Part shown: positions 54,679 through 63,961 of the stretch, in pieces
How the letters are laid out: every line of letters begins with the position of its first letter
Position numbering within the stretch: the stretch's first letter is position 1
DNA from: Psychrobacillus lasiicapitis
Lineage (GTDB): Bacteria > Bacillota > Bacilli > Bacillales_A > Planococcaceae
DNA length: 64,000 bases
Assembly (NCBI RefSeq): GCF_006861795.1
Contig: NZ_VDGH01000010.1
Span: 187,585-251,584, forward strand
Direction: 5' to 3'
Translations under genes and position numbers: made by a program
Notes under the pieces: generated by a model
Told to the model about the DNA's origin: nothing
Database searches by the model: none
The model's input: only the letters and a program-made list of their open reading frames with translations

Positions 54679-56001
54679 TTATTGAGGAGTGCTTCCATTT
54701 TTTATTTTACGTAATCGATATTGTAAGTTTTGTCTGCTCATTCCTAAAGCTTCTGCAGCCTTTGTTACATTTCCATCATGTTTATCCATCGCTTTTTGCA
54801 AATAATAAACTTCTGCTTCCCTCAAATACTCATCCAATGGCAGTAAGTCCTTATCCGAAGAAATAACAAAGTCCTCTGCTTTTTTGGACGACTCGTTGAA
54901 ATCTTGTACTTTTAGCTTAAAGTGTAGAGGTAGCATATCAAATTTCAATATTCTTTCTGTAGTAATCATCGAACTAATCTCATCTAAAAGTAACTCTAAT
55001 TCTTTGAGATTTCCTGGCCAGTCATAACTTAATAAGGCTTGGATAACATCTTCTTCTATTTCTTTAATGGTAGAGCCGTACCGATTTAAATAACGATGAA
55101 AATAATCTTCTACAAAAGGTAATATATCTTCCATTCGCTCCCTAAGAGGGGGAATATTAATCGTGACCGTTGTAAAATAATAATACAGTTCCTTGCTTAA
55201 TTGGTTCTTTGCAATTAGATCGATTGGGTCTAATCCGATACTGGCGATATACAAATTTTTACTATTGCTATTTGCATTTAAAATTTCCAACAGCTTAATC
55301 TGTAAATCGATGGATAATAAATCGATTCTTTCACAAAATATAGTGCAGTTCGATAGAGATCTAAGCTCTTTTTCAAATTTATCTATTAAGTGTTTATCCG
55401 AACTATGACAATACAAGCTGATAAATTGTTCATTCGGAGGGGAAAGCTGATGGTGTATGGCTTCAGCGATTAGGTCCTTCCCAGTGCCGGCTTCTCCAGT
55501 AAGCAGTACAGGCATTCTTACATGGGCTGCTTTAATAGATCGTTCCTTTACATCCTTCATAAGTTGAGATGCTGCCGTAATAGTGGAGAGGGTGATCGCT
55601 TCATTATACCTTTTTAAAGGCTGGTATATTAGTCGTTCTAACGTTGTAATATCTCGAGAAAATTCAATAGCGCCAATCAGTTTACTATTTTCGAAAATTG
55701 GGTATGTATCGTTGATTGTTGTTATTTCTTGCCCATTTCTATTCCAATACGTTTGCTTAACACGTAAAACAGGTTTCTCACTATGCAACACTTTTAGCAA
55801 AGTACTTTCTTGTTGTTCGAACTGAAAAAGGTCCAAAATGGATCGATCGACTACATCAACGGAATCTAAACCTTCAATTTCTTTCATCTTTTCATTATAA
55901 ATAATTGTTTTTCCAGCTATATCAACAGCATGAATTCCTACAGATACATGCCCTGTAGCAAACTTATAAAAAGGGAGAAGCTTACTCAATTGGTCCTTCA
56001 T
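54679..56001 (-). CDS. RocR-like PAS-AAA+-Fis regulator with a degenerate AAA+ domain
   Basis: 440-residue protein with three parts: an N-terminal PAS domain (residues about 15-125), a sigma-54-activator-like AAA+ domain (about 140-360) and a C-terminal Fis-type helix-turn-helix (NVTKAAEALGMSRQNLQYRLRKIK). Walker A GEAGTGKD is intact. The GAFTGA loop that contacts sigma-54 is missing altogether, Walker B reads TIFCERID instead of TLFLDEIG, and the arginine-finger segment reads NQLSKELYYYF instead of the usual GRFREDLYYRL. It is divergent from rocA by 136 bases, so rocA is the likely target. It probably works without sigma-54 or ATP hydrolysis. Confidence 0.8.
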   Translation of the reverse strand: MKDQLSKLLPFYKFATGHVSVGIHAVDIAGKTIIYNEKMKEIEGLDSVDVVDRSILDLFQFEQQESTLLKVLHSEKPVLRVKQTYWNRNGQEITTINDTYPIFENSKLIGAIEFSRDITTLERLIYQPLKRYNEAITLSTITAASQLMKDVKERSIKAAHVRMPVLLTGEAGTGKDLIAEAIHHQLSPPNEQFISLYCHSSDKHLIDKFEKELRSLSNCTIFCERIDLLSIDLQIKLLEILNANSNSKNLYIASIGLDPIDLIAKNQLSKELYYYFTTVTINIPPLRERMEDILPFVEDYFHRYLNRYGSTIKEIEEDVIQALLSYDWPGNLKELELLLDEISSMITTERILKFDMLPLHFKLKVQDFNESSKKAEDFVISSDKDLLPLDEYLREAEVYYLQKAMDKHDGNVTKAAEALGMSRQNLQYRLRKIKNGSTPQ

Positions 56002-56052
56002 CTAGCTCACCTCAAAAATATTTTTAACATTTTAAAATTTAATACTTGAAAA

Positions 56053-56114
56053 ACGCAACAATCTTTTGCATTATTATATATGTAAATGATTTATAAACGC
56101 AAATTATTTTTGCA
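56053..56114 (+). promoter_or_regulatory. Two identical-geometry dyads upstream of rocA
   Basis: ACGCAA-N6-TTTGCA occurs at 56053-56070 and again at 56097-56114; each contains the dyad GCAA-N7-TTGC. The start-to-start spacing is 44 bases, about four helical turns. They lie between the RocR-like regulator gene and rocA, so they are probably its binding sites; no spacing fits a sigma-54 GG-N10-GC promoter. Confidence 0.55.
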
Positions 56115-56137
56115 CTAACAATTAAAGGAGGATTTAC

Positions 56138-57682
56138 ATGTTACCTTATAAACACGAACCATTCACAGACTTCTCCAAAGAAGAAAACAAAAATGCGATT
56201 AAAGAAGGATATAAAGTAGTTGAAGCATATTTAGGTGAAGAGTATCCATTAATCGTTGGTGGAGAGCGAATTACTACTGAAGGTAAAATCACTTCTTATA
56301 ACCCAGCACAGAAAGAACAAGTGGTAGGGATTGTTTCAAAAGCGACGAGAGACATTGCTTCTAAAGCAATGGACATTGCAGATGAAACATTTAACACATG
56401 GAAAAAAGTAAAACCAGAAGTACGCGCAGATGTACTTTTTAAAGCAGCAGCAATTATGCGTCGTCGTAAAGCTGAATTCTCTGCATTATTATCAAAAGAA
56501 GCGGGGAAAACATGGGTTGAAGCTGACGTAGAAGCAGCTGAAGCAATCGATTTCTTAGAATATTATGGTCGCCAGATGTTACGTTTAAAAGATGGTGTTC
56601 CAGTTGAAAGCCGTCCAGGCGAATATAACCGTTACGACTATATTCCATTAGGAGTAGCAGTAGTTATTTCTCCATGGAACTTCCCATTTGCTATTATGGC
56701 GGGTACTACAGTTGCGGCAATGGTTGCTGGTAATACAGTATTATTAAAACCTGCATCGACTACACCAATCGTTTCTTATAAATTTGTAGAAGTATTAGAA
56801 GAAGCTGGTATGCCTGCTGGCGTAGTTAACTTCATCCCTGGTTCAGGTGCAGAAATTGGTGACTTCTTAGTTGAGCATCCACGTACTCGTCTAATCAGCT
56901 TCACTGGTTCTCGTGATGTTGGTTTAGGAATCGTTGAAAAATCATCTAAATTGGCAGATGGTCAAATTTGGATTAAACGTACGATCCTTGAAATGGGTGG
57001 TAAAGATACAATCGTAGTAGATAAAGAAGCAGACTTAGAACTAGCTGCTCAATCTATCGTAAAATCTGCATTCGGTTTTAGTGGTCAAAAATGTTCGGCA
57101 TGTTCACGTGCTGTAATCGTAGAAGATGTATACGATCAAGTAGTTAACCGCGTAGAAGAGTTAACAAAAGCATTAACAGTAGGAGTTCCTGATAATGATG
57201 AGCACTTCGTTGGTCCAGTTATCGATGGTTCTGCATTCAATAAAATTATGGAATACATTGAAATTGGTAAAGGAGAAGGCCGTTTAGTAGCTGGTGGTAC
57301 TGGTGATGACTCAGAAGGTTATTTCATCCAACCAACAGTTATTGCAGACCTTTCTCCAACTGCGCGCATTATGCAAGAAGAAATCTTCGGACCAGTTGTT
57401 GGTCTTACAAAAGCAAAAGATTTCGACGAAGCAATTGATATTGCGAACAATACGGAATACGGTTTAACAGGAGCAGTTATTACAAATAACCGCATGAACC
57501 TGGAAAAAGCTCGTGAAGATTTCCACGTAGGTAACCTTTACTTTAACCGTGGATGTACAGGTGCGATTGTAGGATACCAACCATTTGGTGGATTTAATAT
57601 GTCTGGTACAGATTCAAAAGCTGGCGGTCCAGATTATATCGTTCTTCATATGCAAGCAAAAACAACTTCTGAAATGCTTTAA
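56138..57682 (+). CDS. rocA: L-glutamate gamma-semialdehyde dehydrogenase RocA
   Basis: 514-residue aldehyde dehydrogenase that oxidises 1-pyrroline-5-carboxylate/glutamate semialdehyde to glutamate with NAD+, in arginine, ornithine and proline breakdown. The N-terminus [21 protein letters not shown], the cofactor motif FTGSRDVG, the Glu in ILEMGGKDT and the catalytic Cys in [11 protein letters not shown] are typical of the RocA/PruA group. ATG 56138 follows AAAGGAGGA. rocD and a glutamate dehydrogenase follow, making a complete ornithine-to-2-oxoglutarate path. Confidence 0.96.
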   Translation: MLPYKHEPFTDFSKEENKNAIKEGYKVVEAYLGEEYPLIVGGERITTEGKITSYNPAQKEQVVGIVSKATRDIASKAMDIADETFNTWKKVKPEVRADVLFKAAAIMRRRKAEFSALLSKEAGKTWVEADVEAAEAIDFLEYYGRQMLRLKDGVPVESRPGEYNRYDYIPLGVAVVISPWNFPFAIMAGTTVAAMVAGNTVLLKPASTTPIVSYKFVEVLEEAGMPAGVVNFIPGSGAEIGDFLVEHPRTRLISFTGSRDVGLGIVEKSSKLADGQIWIKRTILEMGGKDTIVVDKEADLELAAQSIVKSAFGFSGQKCSACSRAVIVEDVYDQVVNRVEELTKALTVGVPDNDEHFVGPVIDGSAFNKIMEYIEIGKGEGRLVAGGTGDDSEGYFIQPTVIADLSPTARIMQEEIFGPVVGLTKAKDFDEAIDIANNTEYGLTGAVITNNRMNLEKAREDFHVGNLYFNRGCTGAIVGYQPFGGFNMSGTDSKAGGPDYIVLHMQAKTTSEML

Positions 57683-57695
57683 TACTATATAACAC

Positions 57696-57736
57696 TAAAT
57701 AGGTAGGCACATCTTGGGTGGGTCTACCTATTTATA
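57696..57736 (+). terminator. Possible terminator after rocA
   Basis: AAATAGGTAG and CTACCTATTT form a 10-bp stem around a long, partly self-pairing loop; the following sequence is TATAAAAC rather than a T run, so termination is uncertain. Confidence 0.4.
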
Positions 57737-57746
57737 AAACAAAGGA

Positions 57747-57860
57747 GAAAGTAATTACTTTCTTATTTATTTTAACTATCGATGAAGCTTCAGTGCCTTG
57801 CCTCTTGTGGGCAGACATAGGCGGCTTGCGCTTTTCTTAAAAGAAACGGGGGAAATGAAG
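57747..57860. promoter_or_regulatory. rocD leader region
   Basis: It holds a perfect 16-bp palindrome GAAAGTAATTACTTTC at 57747-57762, and a GC-rich stretch at about 57785-57835 (GCCTTGCCTCTTGTGGGC, GGCGGCTTGCGCTTTTCTT) that looks like an intergenic repeat, immediately followed by the rocD ribosome binding site. No clear promoter is seen. Confidence 0.4.
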
Positions 57861-59057
57861 ATGACAAACTCACAACATGTGATTGATCAAACAGATAAAT
57901 TTGGTGCTAATAACTACAATCCACTTCCAATCGTTATTTCGGAGGCAGAGGGTGTTTGGGTTAAAGATCCAGAGGGTAATAAATATATGGATATGCTTTC
58001 TGCATACTCTGCAGTGAACCAAGGGCATCGTCATCCTAAAATTATTCAAGCGTTAAAAGACCAAGCAGATCGTGTAACTTTAACATCACGCGCATTTCAT
58101 AATGACCAATTAGGTCCATGGTATGAAAAAGTGAGTGAAATTACAGGAAAAGAAATGGTATTGCCAATGAACACCGGTGCAGAAGCGGTAGAAACTGCAT
58201 TTAAAGCTGCTCGTCGCTGGGCTTATGATGTAAAAGGTGTTGCAGAAGGCCAAGCGGAAGTCATCGCATGTAATGGGAACTTCCATGGTCGTACAATGAC
58301 AGCAGTATCCCTTTCATCGGATCCGGAATACAAACGTGGCTTTGGACCAATGTTACCTGGTATTAACTTAATCCCTTACGGTGATTTAGAAGCACTTAGA
58401 GCAGCTATTACACCAAATACTGCAGCATTTTTAATCGAACCTATTCAAGGGGAAGCAGGAATTCTTATTCCACCAGCTGGATTTATGAAAGCAGCTTACG
58501 AACTATGTAAAGAAAATAATGTGCTGTTTATCGCTGACGAGATTCAAGCAGGTCTTGCGCGTACTGGTAAAATGTTTGCTTGTGAGTGGGAAGATGTAAA
58601 TCCAGATATGTACATTTTAGGTAAAGCACTTGGTGGTGGGGTATTCCCAATTTCATGTGTAGTTGCTGACCGTAGTGTACTTGAGGTATTCAATCCAGGA
58701 TCACATGGTTCTACATTTGGAGGAAATCCTTTAGCTTGTGCAGTTTCTGTTGCTTCATTAAATGTATTAACGGAAGAAAAACTTGCAGAACGCTCATTAG
58801 AGCTAGGCGAATACTTTATGAATGCATTAAAAGAAATCCAACATTCTTCTATTAAAGAAGTTCGTGGACGTGGATTGTTTATCGGTATGGAGCTAACAGA
58901 AGAGGCGCGCCCATATTGCGAGCAGTTAAAAGAATTAGGATTATTATGTAAAGAAACACATGACACGGTGATTCGTTTTGCACCACCTCTAGTGATTTCA
59001 AAAGAAGACCTAGATTGGGCAATCGACAAAATAAAAAAAGTATTTAGCAACCAATAA
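57861..59057 (+). CDS. rocD: Ornithine aminotransferase RocD
   Basis: 398-residue class III PLP aminotransferase converting ornithine plus 2-oxoglutarate to glutamate semialdehyde and glutamate. The PLP lysine is in [12 protein letters not shown] after [15 protein letters not shown]. The frame is open from 57798, but that part has poor coding character; ATG 57861 after CGGGGGAAA gives a length near the 401 residues of B. subtilis RocD. Its product is the RocA substrate. Confidence 0.96.
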   Translation: MTNSQHVIDQTDKFGANNYNPLPIVISEAEGVWVKDPEGNKYMDMLSAYSAVNQGHRHPKIIQALKDQADRVTLTSRAFHNDQLGPWYEKVSEITGKEMVLPMNTGAEAVETAFKAARRWAYDVKGVAEGQAEVIACNGNFHGRTMTAVSLSSDPEYKRGFGPMLPGINLIPYGDLEALRAAITPNTAAFLIEPIQGEAGILIPPAGFMKAAYELCKENNVLFIADEIQAGLARTGKMFACEWEDVNPDMYILGKALGGGVFPISCVVADRSVLEVFNPGSHGSTFGGNPLACAVSVASLNVLTEEKLAERSLELGEYFMNALKEIQHSSIKEVRGRGLFIGMELTEEARPYCEQLKELGLLCKETHDTVIRFAPPLVISKEDLDWAIDKIKKVFSNQ

Positions 59058-59083
59058 ATCATAGACAAATAGGAACTAATGTA

Positions 59084-59092
59084 TGTTACAAT
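59084..59092 (+). promoter_or_regulatory. Extended -10 promoter upstream of the glutamate dehydrogenase gene
   Basis: TGTTACAAT forms an extended -10 box; TAGACA lies 19 bases upstream as a weak -35. It is placed 45 bases before the start codon. Confidence 0.45.
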
Positions 59093-59136
59093 GATTCCGA
59101 AGAAATAATTATGAATTAAAGAGGCGAAATAATCAA

Positions 59137-60381
59137 ATGGCTGAAAATTTAAACCTGTTCACATCAACCCAGGCTGTCATTAAAGAGGCACTGCAAAAAT
59201 TAGGTTATGACGAAGCAATGTATGAGTTACTGAAAGAACCACTTCGCATGATGGAAGTTCGCATTCCAGTAAGAATGGATGATAATACAGTAAAAGTATT
59301 TACAGGTTACCGTGCTCAACATAATGATGCAGTTGGACCTACAAAAGGTGGAGTGCGTTTCCATCCAGCAGTAACACAAGAGGAAATGAAAGCACTTTCT
59401 ATGTGGATGACACTAAAAGCTGGAATCGTTGATCTTCCATATGGTGGAGGTAAAGGTGGAGTAGCTTGTGATCCACGTGAAATGTCCATGGGAGAAATTG
59501 AACGATTAAGTCGTGGTTATGTACGTGCAATTGGTCAGATCGTAGGGCCAACAAAAGATATTCCAGCTCCAGATGTGTTTACAAACGCACAAATTATGGC
59601 ATGGATGATGGATGAATATAGTCGTATGGACCAATTCAACTCACCAGGTTTCATTACTGGTAAACCACTTGTACTTGGCGGATCACAAGGTCGCGATCGT
59701 GCTACTGCACAAGGTGTTACTATTGTTATTAATGAAGCAGCAAAAAAACGTAATATTGATATGCAAGGTGCACGTGTAGTTATCCAAGGCTTTGGTAATG
59801 CTGGAAGCTTTTTAGCTAAGTTCTTGAGTGATCAAGGTGCAAAAGTTATTGGTATTTCTGATGCTTACGGAGCTTTACATGACCCTAACGGTTTAGATAT
59901 CGATTATTTATTGGATCGTCGCGATAGCTTTGGTACAGTTACAACATTATTTGAAAATACAATTTCTAACCAAGAACTATTAGAGTTAGATTGTGATATA
60001 TTGGTACCAGCAGCAATTGAGAACCAAATTACTTCAGAAAATGCGCATAATATCAAAGCTACTATTGTAGTAGAAGCGGCGAATGGGCCAACAACTTCTG
60101 AAGCTACTAGAATCCTTTATGATAGAGGTATTCTATTAGTTCCTGACGTTTTAGCTAGCGCAGGTGGAGTAACGGTTTCTTATTTTGAATGGGTACAAAA
60201 TAACCAAGGTTATTACTGGACAGAAGAAGAAGTAAATGAAAAATTAGTGAAAAAAATGGTAGATGCTTTTGAAAATATCTATGAAGTAGCATCAACTCGC
60301 AACATCAATATGCGCCTAGCTGCTTACATGGTTGGGGTACGCAGAACAGCAGAAGCATCACGCTTCCGTGGTTGGGTATAA
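59137..60381 (+). CDS. NAD-specific glutamate dehydrogenase (RocG/GudB type)
   Basis: 414-residue hexameric-type glutamate dehydrogenase. The substrate-binding GPTKGGVRFHP, the catalytic Lys in PYGGGKGGVACDP and the dinucleotide fold VVIQGFGNAGSF are intact, and the length matches RocG/GudB. It deaminates glutamate to 2-oxoglutarate, the final step after RocD and RocA. RocG and GudB cannot be told apart from sequence alone; the roc neighbourhood favours a catabolic role. Confidence 0.94.
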   Translation: MAENLNLFTSTQAVIKEALQKLGYDEAMYELLKEPLRMMEVRIPVRMDDNTVKVFTGYRAQHNDAVGPTKGGVRFHPAVTQEEMKALSMWMTLKAGIVDLPYGGGKGGVACDPREMSMGEIERLSRGYVRAIGQIVGPTKDIPAPDVFTNAQIMAWMMDEYSRMDQFNSPGFITGKPLVLGGSQGRDRATAQGVTIVINEAAKKRNIDMQGARVVIQGFGNAGSFLAKFLSDQGAKVIGISDAYGALHDPNGLDIDYLLDRRDSFGTVTTLFENTISNQELLELDCDILVPAAIENQITSENAHNIKATIVVEAANGPTTSEATRILYDRGILLVPDVLASAGGVTVSYFEWVQNNQGYYWTEEEVNEKLVKKMVDAFENIYEVASTRNINMRLAAYMVGVRRTAEASRFRGWV

Positions 60382-60397
60382 TAAGTTACTCACACAT

Positions 60398-60428
60398 AAA
60401 AACCGCTTGTAAAATACAAGCGGTTTTT
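60398..60428 (+). terminator. Terminator after glutamate dehydrogenase
   Basis: AAAAACCGCTTGTA and TACAAGCGGTTTTT form a 14-bp stem with a short A-rich loop and T run. Confidence 0.9.
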
Positions 60429-60468
60429 ATTATCATGAAAGTAGATAGAATTAAAGGAGGAAGTTTCA

Positions 60469-61632
60469 ATGAATGCATTCTCATTTTATAATCCTGTAAA
60501 ATTAATATTCGGAAAAGGGCAATTAGCGAAATTACCGAATGAGCTTGCCAGTTACGGTCAAAAAGTTCTTGTAGTATATGGCGGTGGTAGTATAAAGAAA
60601 AACGGCCTATATGATCAAGTGATGACAGCTTTAAAAGAAGCGGACATGCAAGTATTTGAATTACCGGGAGTTGAACCAAATCCAAGACTTTCTACAGCGA
60701 AGCGTGGAGCAGAAATTTGTAAAACAGAAGGAATTGACGTTGTACTAGCAGTTGGTGGCGGTTCTGTAATCGATTGTACAAAACTAATCGTAGCTGCTGC
60801 AAAATATGATGGGGATGCATGGGATTTAGTGACGCGTAAAGCAGTACCTAAAGAAGCGCTACCCTTCGGAACAGTCTTAACATTAGCTGCGACAGGTTCA
60901 GAAATGAATTCAGGTTCTGTTATTACAAATGAAGACACACAAGAAAAATACGGATGGGGAAGTCCGCTCGTATTCCCGAAATTTTCAATTTTGGATCCAG
61001 TACATACATTTACAGTTCCTCTGGATCAAACGGTTTACGGTATTGTCGATATGATGTCTCATATGTTTGAACAATATTATAATGAAGCGACAAATACTCC
61101 TGTACATGATGAAATGATTGAAGGTGTACTTCGTGTTGTTATGGAAACAGCACCAAAGTTAGTTCAAGATTTAGAAAACTATGAACTTCGTGAAACGATT
61201 TTATTTGCAGGTACTATGGGATTGAACAACTTCTTACGAATGGGTTACATCGGAGATTGGGCTAGTCATAATATAGAGCATGCTGTTTCAGCGGTATATG
61301 ATATTCCTCATGCGGGAGGACTAGCTATTATTTTCCCAAGATGGATGCGTCATAATGTACACGTAAATCCAGAACGCTTTGCAAAGCTAGCCGAAAAAGT
61401 ATTTCAAGTGGACCCAACCGGTAAATCGGCAGAGGAAGTAGCGCTAGAAGGAATTGATCGATTAGTAGCGTTTTGGTCTTCGCTCGGTGCACCGACGAAT
61501 TTAGCTGACTATAATATAGATGATTCCCAAATTGATCTAATGGTAGAAAAAGCAATGGTCAACGGAAAATTTGGTAATTTTAATAAGCTAGATGAAGAGG
61601 ATACAAAAGCAATATTAACTGCATGTCTATAA
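60469..61632 (+). CDS. yugJ: Iron-containing alcohol dehydrogenase (YugJ type)
   Basis: 387-residue group III NAD(P)-dependent alcohol dehydrogenase, butanol-dehydrogenase type. The NAD motif is [12 protein letters not shown] and [11 protein letters not shown]; metal-ligand residues lie in [12 protein letters not shown] and [20 protein letters not shown]. Likely reduces aldehydes with NADH. ATG 60469 follows AAAGGAGGAAG. It follows the glutamate dehydrogenase terminator. Confidence 0.9.
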   Translation: MNAFSFYNPVKLIFGKGQLAKLPNELASYGQKVLVVYGGGSIKKNGLYDQVMTALKEADMQVFELPGVEPNPRLSTAKRGAEICKTEGIDVVLAVGGGSVIDCTKLIVAAAKYDGDAWDLVTRKAVPKEALPFGTVLTLAATGSEMNSGSVITNEDTQEKYGWGSPLVFPKFSILDPVHTFTVPLDQTVYGIVDMMSHMFEQYYNEATNTPVHDEMIEGVLRVVMETAPKLVQDLENYELRETILFAGTMGLNNFLRMGYIGDWASHNIEHAVSAVYDIPHAGGLAIIFPRWMRHNVHVNPERFAKLAEKVFQVDPTGKSAEEVALEGIDRLVAFWSSLGAPTNLADYNIDDSQIDLMVEKAMVNGKFGNFNKLDEEDTKAILTACL

Positions 61633-61682
61633 GTAAGCGCAAGCGTTAGATTGTACTGAGTAAAAATTTAATATGCAAAAAG

Positions 61683-61721
61683 AAAACACATGATAGAGCA
61701 AATGCTCAATCATGTGTTTTT
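61683..61721. terminator. Bidirectional terminator between yugJ and the CDF gene
   Basis: AAAACACATGAT and ATCATGTGTTTT form a stem with an inner AGC/GCT pairing; A and T runs on each side serve both convergent genes. Confidence 0.85.
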
Positions 61722-62695
61722 AATGTGGTATGTTGATCTCGATGAGTGGTCCATGTTCTAATGCCGTCATCTTCATCGAAGGAGATGGTGACATCTGTTA
61801 CACCTTGCTGATTTAAAATAAGTTCTTTCAATACATCATGAATATCATCTACTTTGGCGAACGAAAGAGATGGATCTATTTCTGCAACTAAATTAACGTG
61901 TAAAAATTCCCCTTCTTTAATTACTTCTAATTCTTTAATATCTTTTACATTGGGGTTTTCCGATATAACATGTGCAATATGTACAAGCATTTGCTCATCT
62001 GTTTCTCCTAGAACACCCCTAGCATTGTCTAAAAAGACCTTACCTACTACGTAGAACATCATTACCCCAATGAGGATGGAGGCAATTCCTTCTGCTTCTA
62101 AAAATCCTGTAAAGTGTGAAATTAACACTGCGATAAATGCAAGAATTCCACCAGATGTGGCTACTAAGTCTTCCATAAAAACGAGTTTCGTTGCAGGCTT
62201 TGCGCGATTTAAATGGGCAAAACTTGTCGTAAGTGGGGCAAGGAGACCACCTTTAATACTTACATCGTGCAAAATCTCTTTTCCTGCTTTGTATAATACA
62301 GCAAATTCTAAAATAATGGAGATTCCCAAAACGGACAAACTAATAGCCATTCCACTAGAGGCGGCGGGATGCTGAATATGATGCCATCCTTCTTTAATAG
62401 TCTCGTAAGAAAGAATGCCAACTAATAGTACTGCTCCTAAACAAACGAGATTAACTAAACGACCAAATCCATTGGGAAACCTTGGAGTAGGGGCTTTCTT
62501 GGATAGAGCGGAACCGATAAATACGAAAAATTGATTCGCAGCATCACCGATGGAGTGCATCATTTCTGCGAACATAGCTACATTACCAGTTAGGAAGAAT
62601 GCTCCAGCTTTTAAAGCTGCAATAATCGTATTTACAATTGCAGCAGTTAACGAAGGAATATTTCCTCCTTTTAGTAACTTAAAAAATCCTTTCAT
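61706..62695 (-). CDS. Cation diffusion facilitator family transporter
   Basis: 329-residue CDF exporter. The first helices contain TAAIVNTIIAALKAGAFFLTGNVAMFAEMMHSIGDAANQ with the His/Asp metal site, a second site in FMEDLVATSGG, and a soluble C-terminal domain. It probably exports Zn2+, Mn2+ or Fe2+ in exchange for H+. The loop is unusual for the family in lacking a His-rich cluster, so the metal is uncertain. Downstream of the MgtC-like gene by 17 bases, one operon. Confidence 0.88.
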   Translation of the reverse strand: MKGFFKLLKGGNIPSLTAAIVNTIIAALKAGAFFLTGNVAMFAEMMHSIGDAANQFFVFIGSALSKKAPTPRFPNGFGRLVNLVCLGAVLLVGILSYETIKEGWHHIQHPAASSGMAISLSVLGISIILEFAVLYKAGKEILHDVSIKGGLLAPLTTSFAHLNRAKPATKLVFMEDLVATSGGILAFIAVLISHFTGFLEAEGIASILIGVMMFYVVGKVFLDNARGVLGETDEQMLVHIAHVISENPNVKDIKELEVIKEGEFLHVNLVAEIDPSLSFAKVDDIHDVLKELILNQQGVTDVTISFDEDDGIRTWTTHRDQHTTLKTHD

Positions 62696-62712
62696 ACAAA
62701 TGACTCCTCCTG

Positions 62713-63432
62713 TCAGATAGATTCTACTTCCACAGTTTCAATAAATTTCTGTTTTTTAATTGAATTATAGAATTCTACCGTATTTTTTTTAGTGACTATA
62801 GACAACCGCAAGTCGATTTCATGCTTGATGATATTATTGTCTAAAACAACATCTTTTATCCGAATACTTTCTATATAAAGACCGCTAGCTTGAAGAAAAT
62901 CATACACTTTCGCAATGCTTTCTGTATTTGAAACTATTACAATTAGTGATAATTCTTTGGATCTTAATCTTTTAGGTCCAATTTTCGCCAATAACGGAGG
63001 AATTATCTCAATACCAATTAAGACAATACATACACTTAGTGCCGCCTCAAAATAAAATCCTGCACCAACTGCAATACCAATTCCACCTGCTCCCCAAATC
63101 ATAGCAGCAGTCGTTAGACCCGTAATACTATCGTTACCTCTACGAAGAATAACCCCTGCGCCAAGGAAACCGATACCGCTTACAATCTGAGCGGCTAAGC
63201 GCAGAGGATCCATTGTTATGTTAATACCTTCATGTGGATGAGCTTTGTATGCAGATTCAATCGATATGTATGTCAGCAAGCAACTAAAAGTAGCAATAAC
63301 GATGCTAGTTTTTAATCCGACGGGTTTCTTTTTTAGTTCCCTTTCTATACCTATTATTAAACTTAATAATGCTGCAATAGATAATTTAAATATGATTTCG
63401 GCGCTACCACTTATATCTGGCAACCATTCCAT
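62713..63432 (-). CDS. MgtC/SapB family membrane protein
   Basis: 239-residue protein. The N-terminal hydrophobic domain has LSLIIGIERELKKKPVGLKT, GIGFLGAGVILRRG and GLTTAAMIWGAGGIGIAVG, the MgtC/SapB core; a soluble C-terminal part (about residues 150-239) resembles an ACT-like regulatory domain. The family is tied to growth at low Mg2+, by a mechanism not settled. The frame is open to 63447, but ATG 63432 follows GGGGGAAT. It leads a two-gene unit with the CDF gene. Confidence 0.88.
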   Translation of the reverse strand: MEWLPDISGSAEIIFKLSIAALLSLIIGIERELKKKPVGLKTSIVIATFSCLLTYISIESAYKAHPHEGINITMDPLRLAAQIVSGIGFLGAGVILRRGNDSITGLTTAAMIWGAGGIGIAVGAGFYFEAALSVCIVLIGIEIIPPLLAKIGPKRLRSKELSLIVIVSNTESIAKVYDFLQASGLYIESIRIKDVVLDNNIIKHEIDLRLSIVTKKNTVEFYNSIKKQKFIETVEVESI

Positions 63433-63768
63433 TATGTATTCCCCCAATTTTTTAATTGATAAGTTGAGTATCTATTATATATATGAGGAAAAATATCGAC
63501 GTATATCATAATTAACTCTTTAGAACTTTATTGATATGTAATACCCATTATTAACGAGTTTAATCCTGTTTAAATCTTTTCCGATTCCTTACTACATGGG
63601 TATTTATATTAATAAAGATTGAAAAGTTTAGAAGTAGTAATAATAAGATAAAATAAATTTATTGAAGTTTTTTTAGAAAAAGGGTTGCTTTTTTATTTAT
63701 AAACAGGTATATTAATACTTGTCCTTCGGAACGACATTCAAACGATTTGAAATATTTCAAAAAAATGT
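63433..63768. other. AT-rich spacer upstream of the rRNA operon
   Basis: No gene is visible. The left end holds the promoter region of the MgtC-like gene; the right end is A/T-tract rich (TTTCAAAAAAATGTT) and probably acts as an UP element of the rRNA promoter. A tRNA-like or second promoter structure was looked for and not found. Confidence 0.5.
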
Positions 63769-63797
63769 TTGACATCTAATCCGAAAGAAGTTATACT
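63769..63797 (+). promoter_or_regulatory. rRNA operon promoter
   Basis: Consensus -35 TTGACA (63769-63774) and TATACT (63792-63797) with 17-base spacing, followed within 170 bases by 16S rRNA. An A/T-rich UP-like stretch precedes it. Confidence 0.8.
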
Positions 63798-63961
63798 AAT
63801 AAAGTCGTCAAAACGAGACGATAACATGAACATTGAAAACTGAACATGCAAAACGTTAAGAAATATAGCTATCAGATTAACTTGTTAGTCTGATAGCAAA
63901 ACAATTATGACATCATTTAATGATGATGCCAGCAAAACAAAATGAGCTTTTTAAGTTCTCT
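63798..63961 (+). ncRNA. rRNA operon leader
   Basis: It contains TTGAAAACTGAACATGCAAAAC, typical of Bacillales rRNA leaders, the hairpin CTATCAGA...TCTGATAG at about 63866-63896 and ACATCATTTAATGATG. The leader probably contributes to antitermination and to the 16S processing stem. Confidence 0.6.

Noticed and set aside
56041..56114. Sigma-54 (-24/-12) promoter for rocA
   Set aside because: The GC-containing boxes look tempting, but spacing between the conserved doublets is 11 or 12 rather than 10, TGGCA is missing, and the regulator lacks GAFTGA.
63433..63768. tRNA genes before the rRNA operon
   Set aside because: No cloverleaf with T-loop GTTCGA-type sequence was seen; the spacer is AT-rich.
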